DNA from: an uncultured Saprospiraceae bacterium
GTDB taxonomy: Bacteria > Bacteroidota > Bacteroidia > Chitinophagales > Saprospiraceae
Reading direction: 5' to 3'
Assembly: GCA_938015805.1 (NCBI GenBank)
Contig: CALLXF010000062.1
Coordinates: 1 to 32,548 of the forward strand
Length of the DNA stretch: 32,548 nucleotides
How positions within the stretch are numbered: position 1 is the first letter of the stretch; each line of letters starts with the position of its first letter. The position numbers and the translations under genes are program-made. Shown piece after piece: positions 24,840 to 32,548 of the stretch. The notes beneath the pieces are model-generated. The model did no database searches, was not told where the DNA came from, and saw only the letters and a program-made list of their open reading frames with translations.

Positions 24840-25444
24840 TAAAAAATTATGGCATCATAGGAAGTTTATATATGGCTTATTGCCTGGTGAGAACAAAATT
24901 GTTTTTTCCTGGAGCGAGGATAATCAGGTTTCCTATAGATGTAAGACGAAAACAAAATATGGTTTTAGAAGATGGATTTACAACTGGTAAGAATTGCAGA
25001 CTAGAAGTAGTCGCAAAATCTACTAAAGATCCCAAAGGACCCATACTTAATATTGGAAAACATTTTCAGATGAATGATCATTGCCATATTACCGCATCAG
25101 AAAAAGTTGAGATTGGCGATTACGTATTATTAGCAAGTAAAGTTTATATTTCAGATGTCAGTCATGGTAATTATTCGGCTGATACTGAACATTCACATCC
25201 ATCAGAAAAAGTTGTTGAAAGAATATTAGTAACAGCTCCGGTAAAAATAAAAAATAATGTCTGGTTAGGAGACGGGGTTTGTGTTCTACCGGGAGTTACC
25301 ATTGGGGAAAATAGTATTATTGGAGCTAATGCCGTAGTAACATCTAACATCCCAGCAAACAGTATAGCGGTAGGTATACCAGCAAAGGTTATCAAACAAT
25401 TTGACTTTGCCCAAAACAAATGGGTCAGTATAAAGAATAAATAA
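24836..25444 (+). CDS. Left-handed beta-helix acetyltransferase (NodL/WbbJ/CatB type)
   Basis: A 202-residue acyltransferase. Hexapeptide rungs run from about residue 55 to 185 (LNIGKHFQMNDHCHITASEKVEIGD, VKIKNNVWLGDGVCVLPGVTIG and ENSIIGANAVVTSNIP). SVGIPAK-like AVGIPAKVIKQF closes it at about 180-191. The histidine in SDVSHGNYS near 103-111 fits the catalytic histidine of this family. It probably O-acetylates a sugar of the repeat unit. The TTG start overlaps the polymerase stop. An internal ATG at 24872 would give a shorter N-terminus without harming the helix. Confidence 0.85.
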   Translation: MIKNYGIIGSLYMAYCLVRTKLFFPGARIIRFPIDVRRKQNMVLEDGFTTGKNCRLEVVAKSTKDPKGPILNIGKHFQMNDHCHITASEKVEIGDYVLLASKVYISDVSHGNYSADTEHSHPSEKVVERILVTAPVKIKNNVWLGDGVCVLPGVTIGENSIIGANAVVTSNIPANSIAVGIPAKVIKQFDFAQNKWVSIKNK

Positions 25445-25448
25445 ACGA

Positions 25449-26582
25449 ATGAAAAATATTTTAATTACAGGTGGAGCAGGGTTTATAGGTACAAGCCTTT
25501 GTCTAAGATTATTAAAAGACGATTATAAGATTACCGTCATTGATAATTTTTCAGAGCAAATTCATGGGTCTGATTATAAAAACTCTGCGTTATATAAACT
25601 TATAGAGGGCAAAGTTGAGATCATACACGCAAGTGTGAGTGATCAGAAAGCTATGTCAAAAGCAATGGAAGGTAAAAATATAATCGTACACTATGCCGCT
25701 GAGACAGGTACAGGTCAGTCAATGTATGACATAAACCATTACTGTAATGTAAATATCCAAGCAACAGCTCAGATGTTAGATTATATAACTAATGAAGAGA
25801 ACCAAATTAAAAAGATTGTAGTTGCTTCATCAAGATCTATTTACGGAGAGGGTAAATACAGGTGTAGTGAGCATGGAGAAGTCTTTCCAAAAGCTAGAAA
25901 AGAGGAAGATCTATTAAAAAAGGACTTTAAAGTAAAATGCCCTACGTGCCAAAAAGATGTTGAATTGTTATTTACAGACGAGACGTCTAAAATACATCCC
26001 GCCTCTATCTATGGAATTACCAAACAAGTACAGGAACAAATGATAACACTCATGGGTGAGTCATTAGGAATATCTACTATAGGTCTTCGATATCAAAATG
26101 TATATGGTCCTGGTCAATCATTAAAAAACCCTTACACAGGGATTTTATCTATTTTTTCTACTAGAATATTAAATAATAACCCTATTAATATTTTTGAGGA
26201 TGGTCAGGAGTCTAGAGACTTTGTTTATATTGACGATGTGGTAGAAGCAACCTATCTAGCTATAAACTCTGATAGAAAAGAGAATGAAGTTTATAATGTA
26301 GGAACAGGAATAGGAGTTACTGTAGAAGAAGTTACTAAGCAGCTTTATAAGTCTTATGGCAAAGAAGAAAATCATAGCATTAGCGGAAATTTCAGATTAG
26401 GAGACATAAGACATAACATAGCAGACCTTTCCAAAATAAAGAACAATCTTGGTTTTAGTCCAAGGGTAAGTTTTGAAGAAGGAATAAATAGGTTTTGTGA
26501 TTGGGTCAAAGGCCAAGAAGTAGAGGAAGATCGATTTCAAGCTTCATTAGAAGAAATGAAGAAAAAAGGACTTTTAAAATAA
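25449..26582 (+). CDS. NAD-dependent epimerase, dTDP-L-rhamnose 4-epimerase-like
   Basis: An extended SDR of 377 residues, with GGAGFIG at 8-14, YGITK at 188-192 and RDFVYIDDVV near 258-267. It carries an insertion between strand and catalytic lysine with C139, H142, C164 and C167 (RCSEHG, then KCPTCQ), which could hold a zinc. I associate this insertion with the WbiB/Tal-type dTDP-L-rhamnose 4-epimerases that make dTDP-6-deoxy-L-talose. The rfbBCA genes in this locus would feed such an enzyme. UDP-sugar epimerase activity is the alternative. The stop is 1 base before the next ATG. Confidence 0.7.
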   Translation: MKNILITGGAGFIGTSLCLRLLKDDYKITVIDNFSEQIHGSDYKNSALYKLIEGKVEIIHASVSDQKAMSKAMEGKNIIVHYAAETGTGQSMYDINHYCNVNIQATAQMLDYITNEENQIKKIVVASSRSIYGEGKYRCSEHGEVFPKARKEEDLLKKDFKVKCPTCQKDVELLFTDETSKIHPASIYGITKQVQEQMITLMGESLGISTIGLRYQNVYGPGQSLKNPYTGILSIFSTRILNNNPINIFEDGQESRDFVYIDDVVEATYLAINSDRKENEVYNVGTGIGVTVEEVTKQLYKSYGKEENHSISGNFRLGDIRHNIADLSKIKNNLGFSPRVSFEEGINRFCDWVKGQEVEEDRFQASLEEMKKKGLLK

Positions 26583-26583
26583 C

Positions 26584-27615
26584 ATGAAAAATAAAAATTC
26601 ACTGAAAGGAAAAAGTGTCCTATTCTTTTGTGTAAAGCTATTTGACTACGAAGTGGATATTAAGAATGAACTGGTAGCTCATGGTGCTGAAGTCCATTAC
26701 TATGATGAAAGACCCAAAAACAATGTACTTTCTAAAGTTTTAATAAGACTAAGGAGTAAGGCTATAAGTGGGGTAATAAATAAATACTATAAGGACATAC
26801 TAGCCAAGATGAGTAAAATTTCTTTAGATTATTTACTAGTAGTAAAAGGTGAGCTAATTCCTGGATGGTTTATAGATGAAATACGAAAGCAAAATAAGAA
26901 CATAAAGCTTATATACTATACGTGGGACTCTTTTGATAATAACAAACATGCTCTGTCCATATTAAAGTATTTTGATAAAAAATTTACTTTTGATATTTCT
27001 GATGCTACTAAATATAGTCTTACTCTCAGACCATTATTTTACAACCGCAATTATTATAATTTAAACCAGCAAGAGAGCTATAAAAATGATGTTCTTTTTA
27101 TAGGGACTGCACATTCTGATAGATACGTTTTTGTTGAAAAAATTAAGAAACAATTGTCTCTCGATAATTTAAAAATGTACACGTATTATTTCTTACCTAG
27201 TAAGGTTCTATTTGTATATAATAAGATCACTAACAAATCATTCAAAGCCGTAAGTTATTCTGATATTTCTTTTGATAGCATAGGAGCTCGAGAAGTCTCT
27301 AACCTGGTGTCACATTCGCATTGTATTTTAGATATACAACACCCTAATCAAACAGGACTTACGATGAGAACCCTCGAGACTATAGGAGCAAGAAGAAAAC
27401 TCATTACAACAAATAGAGATATAGAAAAGTATTCTTTTTACAATAAGAATAATATACTTATCGTAGATAGAACAGATCCTGAGATACCTTCCCAATTTCT
27501 AAAATCAGAAATAGAAGAAATAAACGAAGAGCATTATAATCGATTGAGCATAAGTGGTTGGCTACAGTCTGTTTTTTTTGAAAAAAACGAAAAGTGGTTA
27601 AACGATAATGAGTAA
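26584..27615 (+). CDS. Glycosyltransferase, CgeB-like GT-B
   Basis: A 343-residue protein with a GT-B appearance. KSVLFFCVKLFDYEVDIKNEL at 10-30 begins the first domain, and YYTWDS at 111-116 lies in the acceptor side. The second domain starts near VLFIGTAHSDR at 170-180. HPNQTGLTMRTLETIGARRKLITTN at 253-277 is the conserved donor-binding region with an invariant-looking glutamate at 266, as in the CgeB and Glyco_trans_1_2 group. It is likely one of the transferases that build the repeat unit. Donor and acceptor are not predictable. The gene overlaps the next by 8 bases. Confidence 0.75.
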   Translation: MKNKNSLKGKSVLFFCVKLFDYEVDIKNELVAHGAEVHYYDERPKNNVLSKVLIRLRSKAISGVINKYYKDILAKMSKISLDYLLVVKGELIPGWFIDEIRKQNKNIKLIYYTWDSFDNNKHALSILKYFDKKFTFDISDATKYSLTLRPLFYNRNYYNLNQQESYKNDVLFIGTAHSDRYVFVEKIKKQLSLDNLKMYTYYFLPSKVLFVYNKITNKSFKAVSYSDISFDSIGAREVSNLVSHSHCILDIQHPNQTGLTMRTLETIGARRKLITTNRDIEKYSFYNKNNILIVDRTDPEIPSQFLKSEIEEINEEHYNRLSISGWLQSVFFEKNEKWLNDNE

Positions 27616-28549
27616 GACTGTCTTATTAACAGGATATAGTGGTTTCTTAGGAAAAACTGTTTTTAAAGAATTGCTGAGCAAAAAATTTGATGTTTTTTCT
27701 TTGGGTAGAAAAGAAACTAAAGAATCAAAAAAACACTTTAATTGGAATCTAAAAGAGGCCATAAGTCATATAGATAATTTATGTTACGATTCAGTAATTC
27801 ATATAGCAGGTAAAGCTCACTCTGTACCTAAAACAGAAGAAGAAAAGCAAGAGTTTTATGCAATAAATCATCTAGCGATTACGAGACTGTTTAGTAAAAT
27901 TGATGAGCTCGATCAAAAGCCTAACCAAATAGTATACATAAGCACGGTCGCTGTATATGGTTTAGACAAGGGAAAAGATATCTCAGAAAAACTAATTCCT
28001 CAGCCTAATACACCCTATGGAAAAAGTAAATTAAAAGGAGAGAATGAGGTTATTAGTTACTGTACTGATAATAACATAAAATATCTTATTCTAAGACTTC
28101 CACTAATCGTAGGACATAAGCCTCCAGGTAATCTAGGAAAAATTATTAGCTCTATCCAAAAAGGAAGTTATGTCTCCTTTAATAATAACTCGGCAAATAA
28201 GAGTATGGTACTTGCAAAAGATATTGCACGATTACTAACGAAGGAGAATTTAGAAGGTGGTATATATAATCTTACAGATGGTCTGCACCCTACATTTAAT
28301 CAGATAGAAGAATCACTTTCTTACCGCGTAGGCAAAAAAATAAGACTTAGATTACCCATGTTTTTTCTCAAGATAGTTGGGAATACATGTTCCTTAATTG
28401 AAAAAACGGGTCTTAGTTTACCCGTGAATAAAACACTAGTGAGTAAACTTACAAGTACACTTACTTTTAATGATGAAGCGGCAAAAGTTAATTTAGATTG
28501 GAAACCCAATTCCTGTCTAGAGTTTTTAAAATATGAAATCAAAAATTGA
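27608..28549 (+). CDS. SDR reductase/epimerase, WbpV/WreQ-like 4-keto reductase
   Basis: A 313-residue extended SDR. GYSGFLG at 9-15 binds NAD(P), the STVAVYG strand is at 112-118 and YGKSK at 137-141 holds the catalytic residues. It is short and divergent, in the manner of the WbpV, WreQ and FnlB group, which reduce the 4-keto product of a 4,6-dehydratase to UDP-QuiNAc or UDP-FucNAc. The order reductase, WbpM-like dehydratase, phosphoglycosyl transferase here is the same functional set seen in such loci. A plain epimerase is the alternative. It ends 1 base before the next gene's ATG. Confidence 0.7.
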   Translation: MSKTVLLTGYSGFLGKTVFKELLSKKFDVFSLGRKETKESKKHFNWNLKEAISHIDNLCYDSVIHIAGKAHSVPKTEEEKQEFYAINHLAITRLFSKIDELDQKPNQIVYISTVAVYGLDKGKDISEKLIPQPNTPYGKSKLKGENEVISYCTDNNIKYLILRLPLIVGHKPPGNLGKIISSIQKGSYVSFNNNSANKSMVLAKDIARLLTKENLEGGIYNLTDGLHPTFNQIEESLSYRVGKKIRLRLPMFFLKIVGNTCSLIEKTGLSLPVNKTLVSKLTSTLTFNDEAAKVNLDWKPNSCLEFLKYEIKN

Positions 28550-29755
28550 ATGTTTAACCAACAAGAGTTTATAAAGAAATATGTGACTAAAAGAGAAAAA
28601 AGTTTTTTCTCAAAAGACATAATGGATAATAAAGACCAGCTATCTAAAAATATAAAAGGTAAATCTGTTTTAGTCATCGGAGGTGCAGGGACTATTGGTT
28701 CCTCTTTTATCAAGGCTATTTTACCTTTTGAGCCTTCAAAACTTGTGGTCGTAGATTATAGCGAAAACGAACTTACAGAGCTCACAAGAGATCTAAGAAG
28801 CGATTATAATAAATTTATACCGCAAGACTATATCACTTATCCTTTTGACTTTGGTGGTGAGATTTTTAAAAAACTATTTAGAGGAAATAACTTTGAGATC
28901 GTTGCTTGCTTCGCGGCACATAAGCACGTACGAAGCGAAAAAGATCACCTAGCCATAGAAGCAATGGTAAGGAATAATGTATTTAATACTAATAGTCTGC
29001 TTGCATTATGTAATGAACAAAAACCAGAGCATTTCTTTTCCGTTTCGACTGACAAGGCTGCTAATCCTGTCAATGTAATGGGAGCGAGTAAAAAGATCAT
29101 GGAAAACATATTGATGTCTTATACTTATGATTTCAAAATATCTACAGCTCGTTTTGCCAATGTTGCATTTTCTAACGGTAGTCTACTATATGGATTCAAC
29201 AACAGAATAATGAAACGGCAACCCCTCTCTTCACCTTCTGATGTAAAAAGATATTTTGTATCGCCTATAGAATCAGGTCAACTATGTATGCTTGCGTGTA
29301 TTTTAGGAGAGAGTAGAGATATATTTTTCCCTAAATTAGACGAAACTCAAATGATGACATTCTCCTCAATAGCAGAACTCTATTTAAGAGAAAGAGGAAT
29401 GGAACCAGATTACTGTAACTCGGAAGAAGAAGCTCGATCAAAAGCAAAACAATGGAACCCAGGCGATAAGCGTTATCCGGTATTCTTTTTTAAATCAGAT
29501 ACTTCAGGAGAAAAGCCTTTTGAAGAGTTTTTTACAATGAAAGATACTGTAGAAATGAATCAATTTTCTGGTCTTGGGGTTATAAAAAATGACTTCATCC
29601 CTTCCATAAAAGATAGAGAAAAAATTCTTACAGAATTCGAAGAATTGTTTGAGAGGGGGGATATAAATAAAGTCCAAATAGTAAATTTAATTAATAAACA
29701 TTTACCTGATTTTAAGCATATCGAAACAGGAAAATCTTTAGATCAAAAGATGTAA
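28550..29755 (+). CDS. UDP-GlcNAc 4,6-dehydratase, short soluble WbpM/CapD-like
   Basis: The 401-residue protein has GGAGTIG at 44-50, STDKAANPVNVMGASKK at 166-182 and AAHKHVRSEKDHLAIE near 122-137. These belong to the WbpM/CapD/FlaA1 family. The catalytic position reads MGASK (M177, K181), as in the retaining WbpM branch, whereas PseB in this locus has YGATK. The membrane domain of full WbpM is missing, so it is a short form. It likely provides UDP-4-keto-6-deoxy-GlcNAc for the adjacent reductase. The long C-terminus past residue 320 is unusual for short forms and of unknown role. Confidence 0.85.
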   Translation: MFNQQEFIKKYVTKREKSFFSKDIMDNKDQLSKNIKGKSVLVIGGAGTIGSSFIKAILPFEPSKLVVVDYSENELTELTRDLRSDYNKFIPQDYITYPFDFGGEIFKKLFRGNNFEIVACFAAHKHVRSEKDHLAIEAMVRNNVFNTNSLLALCNEQKPEHFFSVSTDKAANPVNVMGASKKIMENILMSYTYDFKISTARFANVAFSNGSLLYGFNNRIMKRQPLSSPSDVKRYFVSPIESGQLCMLACILGESRDIFFPKLDETQMMTFSSIAELYLRERGMEPDYCNSEEEARSKAKQWNPGDKRYPVFFFKSDTSGEKPFEEFFTMKDTVEMNQFSGLGVIKNDFIPSIKDREKILTEFEELFERGDINKVQIVNLINKHLPDFKHIETGKSLDQKM

Positions 29756-29756
29756 T

Positions 29757-30431
29757 ATGTATAGCGTTGTTAAAAGATTTTTTGATATTATTTTGGCCCT
29801 AGTAGTATTATTAGTATTGAGTCCAGTATTAATACCTATTATGATAGGGCTCAAATTAACAGGAGAAGGATATATCTTTTATTTCCAAAAAAGAATTGGT
29901 TATAAAAAAGAATATTTTGATATGTGGAAGTTTGCCACAATGCTTAAAGATTCTCCAAATATTGGAACAGGTTCTATTACTTTAAGAAATGATCCTAGAG
30001 TCACACCCATGGGAGGCTTTTTAAGGAAGACAAAAATTAATGAATTACCACAAGTGGTAAATGTTTTAAAAGGAGACATAAGCATAGTTGGTCCACGACC
30101 TTTAGTAGATAAAACTTTTAATGCTTATTCAGATAGTGTCCAGAAAAAAATCGTAAGACTTAAACCTGGCATCACAGGTATAGGTTCTATTGTATTTAGA
30201 GATGAGGAAAAACTATTTGAAAACAGACCTGAAGGAAAAGATGCTCATGAGTTTTACCAAGAAGAAATAGCTCCTTATAAAGGTGCATTAGAGATGTGGT
30301 ATTTAGAAAATCAGTCTTTTATGACAGATCTAAAAATTATTTTGTCCACCGCATGGGTTATTCTAAACTCTTCTAGTAACATCGTACAAAAGTGGTTTAA
30401 GGATTTACCTGAGATGAAAAGTAAAATATGA
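29757..30431 (+). CDS. Initiating sugar-phosphate transferase (PglC/WcaJ-type)
   Basis: A monotopic phosphoglycosyl transferase of 224 residues that transfers a sugar-1-phosphate to undecaprenyl phosphate and so starts the repeat unit. One hydrophobic re-entrant helix is at about 8-30, preceded by KRFFD. RNDPRVTPMGGFLRKT at 77-92, then ELPQVVNVLKGD and VGPRPL at 111-116 are family signatures. The catalytic acidic dyad of PglC is DE; here the position reads NE (N95, E96). Similar KINELPQ motifs may occur in Bacteroidetes homologues, so it need not be dead. Its neighbours suggest the first sugar is a QuiNAc/FucNAc type. Confidence 0.9.
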   Translation: MYSVVKRFFDIILALVVLLVLSPVLIPIMIGLKLTGEGYIFYFQKRIGYKKEYFDMWKFATMLKDSPNIGTGSITLRNDPRVTPMGGFLRKTKINELPQVVNVLKGDISIVGPRPLVDKTFNAYSDSVQKKIVRLKPGITGIGSIVFRDEEKLFENRPEGKDAHEFYQEEIAPYKGALEMWYLENQSFMTDLKIILSTAWVILNSSSNIVQKWFKDLPEMKSKI

Positions 30432-31495
30432 ACACTAACCACTACTATATAGCCATAATGGCAGGCGGAGTAGGCTCTAGATTTTGGCCGAGTAGTACAG
30501 AAGAAAATCCTAAACAATTTCTAGATATCCTAGGAGTAGGACGATCCCTAATACAGATGACCTACGACCGAGTTGTAAAAATCGTACCTAAAGAAAATAT
30601 TTTAATTGTTACTAACCAACGGTATAAAGCAATAACACAAGAACACCTACCAGAACTTCCAGAACAAAATATACTTTGCGAGCCATCTAGAAATAATACT
30701 GCACCATGTGTAGCGTATACCGCATTAAATATAGAAGCCAGAAATCGAGATGCTGTTTTTGCCATTCTTCCATCCGATCATGTTATTATCAAAGAACAAG
30801 CATATCTAGATAATTTACAATCGGCTTTTAGTTATGCAAGTACAAATGACGCCATTGTTACATTAGGTATCCAACCTACTCGACCTGATACTGGATATGG
30901 TTATATAGAAACAACAAAAGGCTCTGAAAACCAGATTTTAAAAGTAACTTCCTTTAAAGAAAAGCCGGATTTAGAAACTGCACAGAAATACTTAGACCTC
31001 GGAAATTATCTTTGGAATGCGGGAATGTTTATATGGAGTATAAAAACAATCCTAAGCTCATTTAATAAAAATGCACCAGATATCATATCTGTTCTGTCTC
31101 GTAACAAATCAAAATATGGAACTGCAGAAGAACAAGAATATATAAACGATGTTTATCCGCAAACAGAAAGTATCTCAGTTGATTATGCTATTCTAGAAAA
31201 AGCTAATAATGTTTTTACTATTCCAGCAGATATAGGATGGTCTGACTTAGGAACGTGGAATAGTCTCCATGCATTTAAAGAAAAAGATGATAATAATAAT
31301 GTGGTAATAGGAGAAAAAACACATCTAGTAGATACAAGTAATACTATAATTAGATCAGATAGTAAAAAAACAATTGTAATAAAAGGCTTAGAAAATTATA
31401 TCATCGTAGATGAACATAATGCTCTCTTAATCTATCCTAAGAATGATGAGCAAGAAATAAAACAAGTAGTAAAGAACCTAGATAAAAAGAGTTAA
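30428..31495 (+). CDS. manC: Mannose-1-phosphate guanylyltransferase
   Basis: It makes GDP-mannose from GTP and mannose-1-phosphate. The signature MAGGVGSRFWPSS is at residues 11-23, followed by NPKQFLDILG at 27-36. FAILPSDHVI near 110-119 and NAGMFIW near 192-198 are conserved. At 355 residues it is the short form without the C-terminal isomerase domain of bifunctional ManC proteins. The ATG overlaps the previous stop (ATGA). GDP-mannose may feed mannose or GDP-sugar pathways outside the window, because no GDP-mannose dehydratase is visible here. The symbol is by family. Confidence 0.92.
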   Translation: MNTNHYYIAIMAGGVGSRFWPSSTEENPKQFLDILGVGRSLIQMTYDRVVKIVPKENILIVTNQRYKAITQEHLPELPEQNILCEPSRNNTAPCVAYTALNIEARNRDAVFAILPSDHVIIKEQAYLDNLQSAFSYASTNDAIVTLGIQPTRPDTGYGYIETTKGSENQILKVTSFKEKPDLETAQKYLDLGNYLWNAGMFIWSIKTILSSFNKNAPDIISVLSRNKSKYGTAEEQEYINDVYPQTESISVDYAILEKANNVFTIPADIGWSDLGTWNSLHAFKEKDDNNNVVIGEKTHLVDTSNTIIRSDSKKTIVIKGLENYIIVDEHNALLIYPKNDEQEIKQVVKNLDKKS

Positions 31496-31504
31496 GAACA
31501 CCCA

Positions 31505-32548
31505 GTGCAAAAAAAGAAATCTATAGCATTAGTTGGTAATACTTCTTGGAGTATGTACAATTTTCGCTTAGGCCTTATACGTGGTTTACAGGAAGAAGGG
31601 TATGAAGTAACCGTTATTGCTCCTAAAGATAATTTTACCTCTAAACTAGTAGCAGAAGGAATAAACTATTATGAAATTAGTATCAGTAATTATGGTACTA
31701 ATCCTATAACCGAACTAAAACTAATACGTAGATTCTATAAAACTTATAAAAAGATCAGACCTGACATGATCTTTCATTATACTATTAAACCTAATATTTA
31801 CGGATCCATTGCAGCAGCATTTTGTAAAGTTCCGTCGATCATAGTAACCACTGGTCTGGGGCAAATGTTCCAATTTAAAAATTTCTTTGTACGATGGATT
31901 ACACTGACCTTTTACAGAATTGCCACATTCCTAGCTCAGGAAGTTTGGTTTTTAAATGATAATGATAAAGATGTCTTTGTATATAAAAGAATCGTCAGCA
32001 AGTCTAAAGCACGTATATTAAAAAGCGAAGGAATTGATACCGATTGGTTTAAACCGAAAAAACAAAAGAAATTCTATATCGACCGTTTCCTTTTTGCTGG
32101 AAGACTAATTTGGGATAAAGGAGTGAGAGAATTTGTAGAGGCTGCTAAACTAGTCAAAAAGAAATACCCTCAAGTAAAATTTGAATTGCTAGGTTTTATA
32201 GATCAGAGCAACCCTAACTCAGTTCCTTATGACACCATAAATGAATGGCAAAAAAAGAGAATCATTACATATCTAGGAGAGACATCTGATATACGACCAT
32301 ATATGGAAAAAGCGAGTTGTTTAGTATTCCCTTCATTTTATAGAGAAGGTGTATCTCGAGTTCTTATGGAAGCTGCATCAATGGAAACTCCAATTATCAC
32401 CACAGATAATGTGGGATGCAAAGAAATCGTAGACCATAATAAAAATGGTTTTGTAGTAGATGTAAATAACGTATCTGATCTAGTCTTAGCCATAGAATCT
32501 TTTATAGAATTAGAAGATAATGATAAACTTGTTATGGGAAAACTAGGT
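31505..32548 (+). CDS. GT4-family glycosyltransferase, C-terminus cut by the window edge
   Basis: The frame runs open from GTG at 31505 to the last base, 348 codons. Start, domains and nucleotide site fit a GT-B retaining transferase: ALVGNTSWSMYNFRLGLIRGL at 8-28, the linker GR and lysine at 199-205 (FAGRLIWDKG), and the EX7E motif at E281 and E289 (YREGVSRVLMEAASMETPIITT). GLGQMFQFKNF near 117-127 and KPNIYG near 95-100 resemble PglA/WbnH-type enzymes, which add HexNAc in alpha-1,3 linkage to a lipid-linked first sugar. This would make it the second transferase, following the initiating enzyme two genes upstream. Only a few dozen residues appear missing. Confidence 0.88.
   Translation, partial: MQKKKSIALVGNTSWSMYNFRLGLIRGLQEEGYEVTVIAPKDNFTSKLVAEGINYYEISISNYGTNPITELKLIRRFYKTYKKIRPDMIFHYTIKPNIYGSIAAAFCKVPSIIVTTGLGQMFQFKNFFVRWITLTFYRIATFLAQEVWFLNDNDKDVFVYKRIVSKSKARILKSEGIDTDWFKPKKQKKFYIDRFLFAGRLIWDKGVREFVEAAKLVKKKYPQVKFELLGFIDQSNPNSVPYDTINEWQKKRIITYLGETSDIRPYMEKASCLVFPSFYREGVSRVLMEAASMETPIITTDNVGCKEIVDHNKNGFVVDVNNVSDLVLAIESFIELEDNDKLVMGKLG

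Noticed and set aside
4548-26582. Direct repeat between rfbB and the SDR at 25449 (shared start encoding GGAGFIG)
   Set aside because: The similarity is the common NAD-binding motif of two SDR enzymes and does not extend as a nucleotide repeat.
28321-28713. A 130-codon open frame on the minus strand
   Set aside because: It lies opposite two well supported SDR genes, has no recognisable motif and is dominated by the complement of their codons.
1-32548. tRNA, rRNA, CRISPR array, insertion sequence or phage genes
   Set aside because: No repeat-spacer pattern, transposase, terminal inverted repeats or cloverleaf-like sequence was seen; the beta-helix protein resembles tailspikes in fold only and has no phage neighbours.

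Overview
The window is AT-rich, with every gene on the plus strand and genes packed with 1-20 base overlaps. One intergenic gap holds a Bacteroidetes-type promoter match (TTG, 18 bases, TAnnTTTG). These signs and the protein flavour suggest a member of the Bacteroidota, most likely a marine-type flavobacterium. The organism is inferred, not proven. The whole window is the core of a surface-polysaccharide (O-antigen or capsule) locus of the Wzx/Wzy type. Both ends cut through genes.

Region 1 (1-4546). The tail of a WbpB/WlbA-like UDP-sugar 3-dehydrogenase is followed by the sulfate-activation genes cysC, cysD and cysN, then a UDP-N-acetyl-hexosamine 6-dehydrogenase. The two dehydrogenases fit a UDP-2,3-diamino-glucuronic acid type pathway. 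The cys genes would supply PAPS, perhaps to sulfate the glycan, but no sulfotransferase is visible here. Region 2 (4548-7031). rfbB, rfbC and rfbA make dTDP-4-keto-L-rhamnose; no rfbD follows.

Region 3 (7056-20688). This is a complete pseudaminic acid pathway: pseB, pseC, a fused pseG-pseH, pseI and pseF. Extra genes are embedded in it. A predicted beta-helix lipoprotein and a one-span membrane protein sit between pseB and pseC. A Gfo/Idh/MocA oxidoreductase, a DegT-type aminotransferase and a GT-B-like protein sit between pseI and pseF. After pseF come a GNAT acetyltransferase, a left-handed beta-helix acyltransferase, a phytanoyl-CoA-dioxygenase-like protein and a Pse-associated methyltransferase. 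The island looks built to make and decorate an unusual nonulosonic acid.

Region 4 (20879-32548). After a 190-base gap with a weak terminator-like hairpin come the assembly genes: a KpsS/KpsC-like transferase, a Wzx-like flippase, a Wzy-like polymerase, a second beta-helix acyltransferase, a dTDP-rhamnose 4-epimerase-like SDR and a glycosyltransferase. These are followed by a 4-keto reductase, a short WbpM-like 4,6-dehydratase and the initiating phosphoglycosyl transferase, which together likely make and load a UDP-QuiNAc/FucNAc-type first sugar. Mannose-1-phosphate guanylyltransferase and a cut-off GT4 glycosyltransferase end the window.

Family calls were made by eye from motifs, without database searches. 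No tRNA, rRNA, CRISPR array, insertion sequence or minus-strand gene was found.
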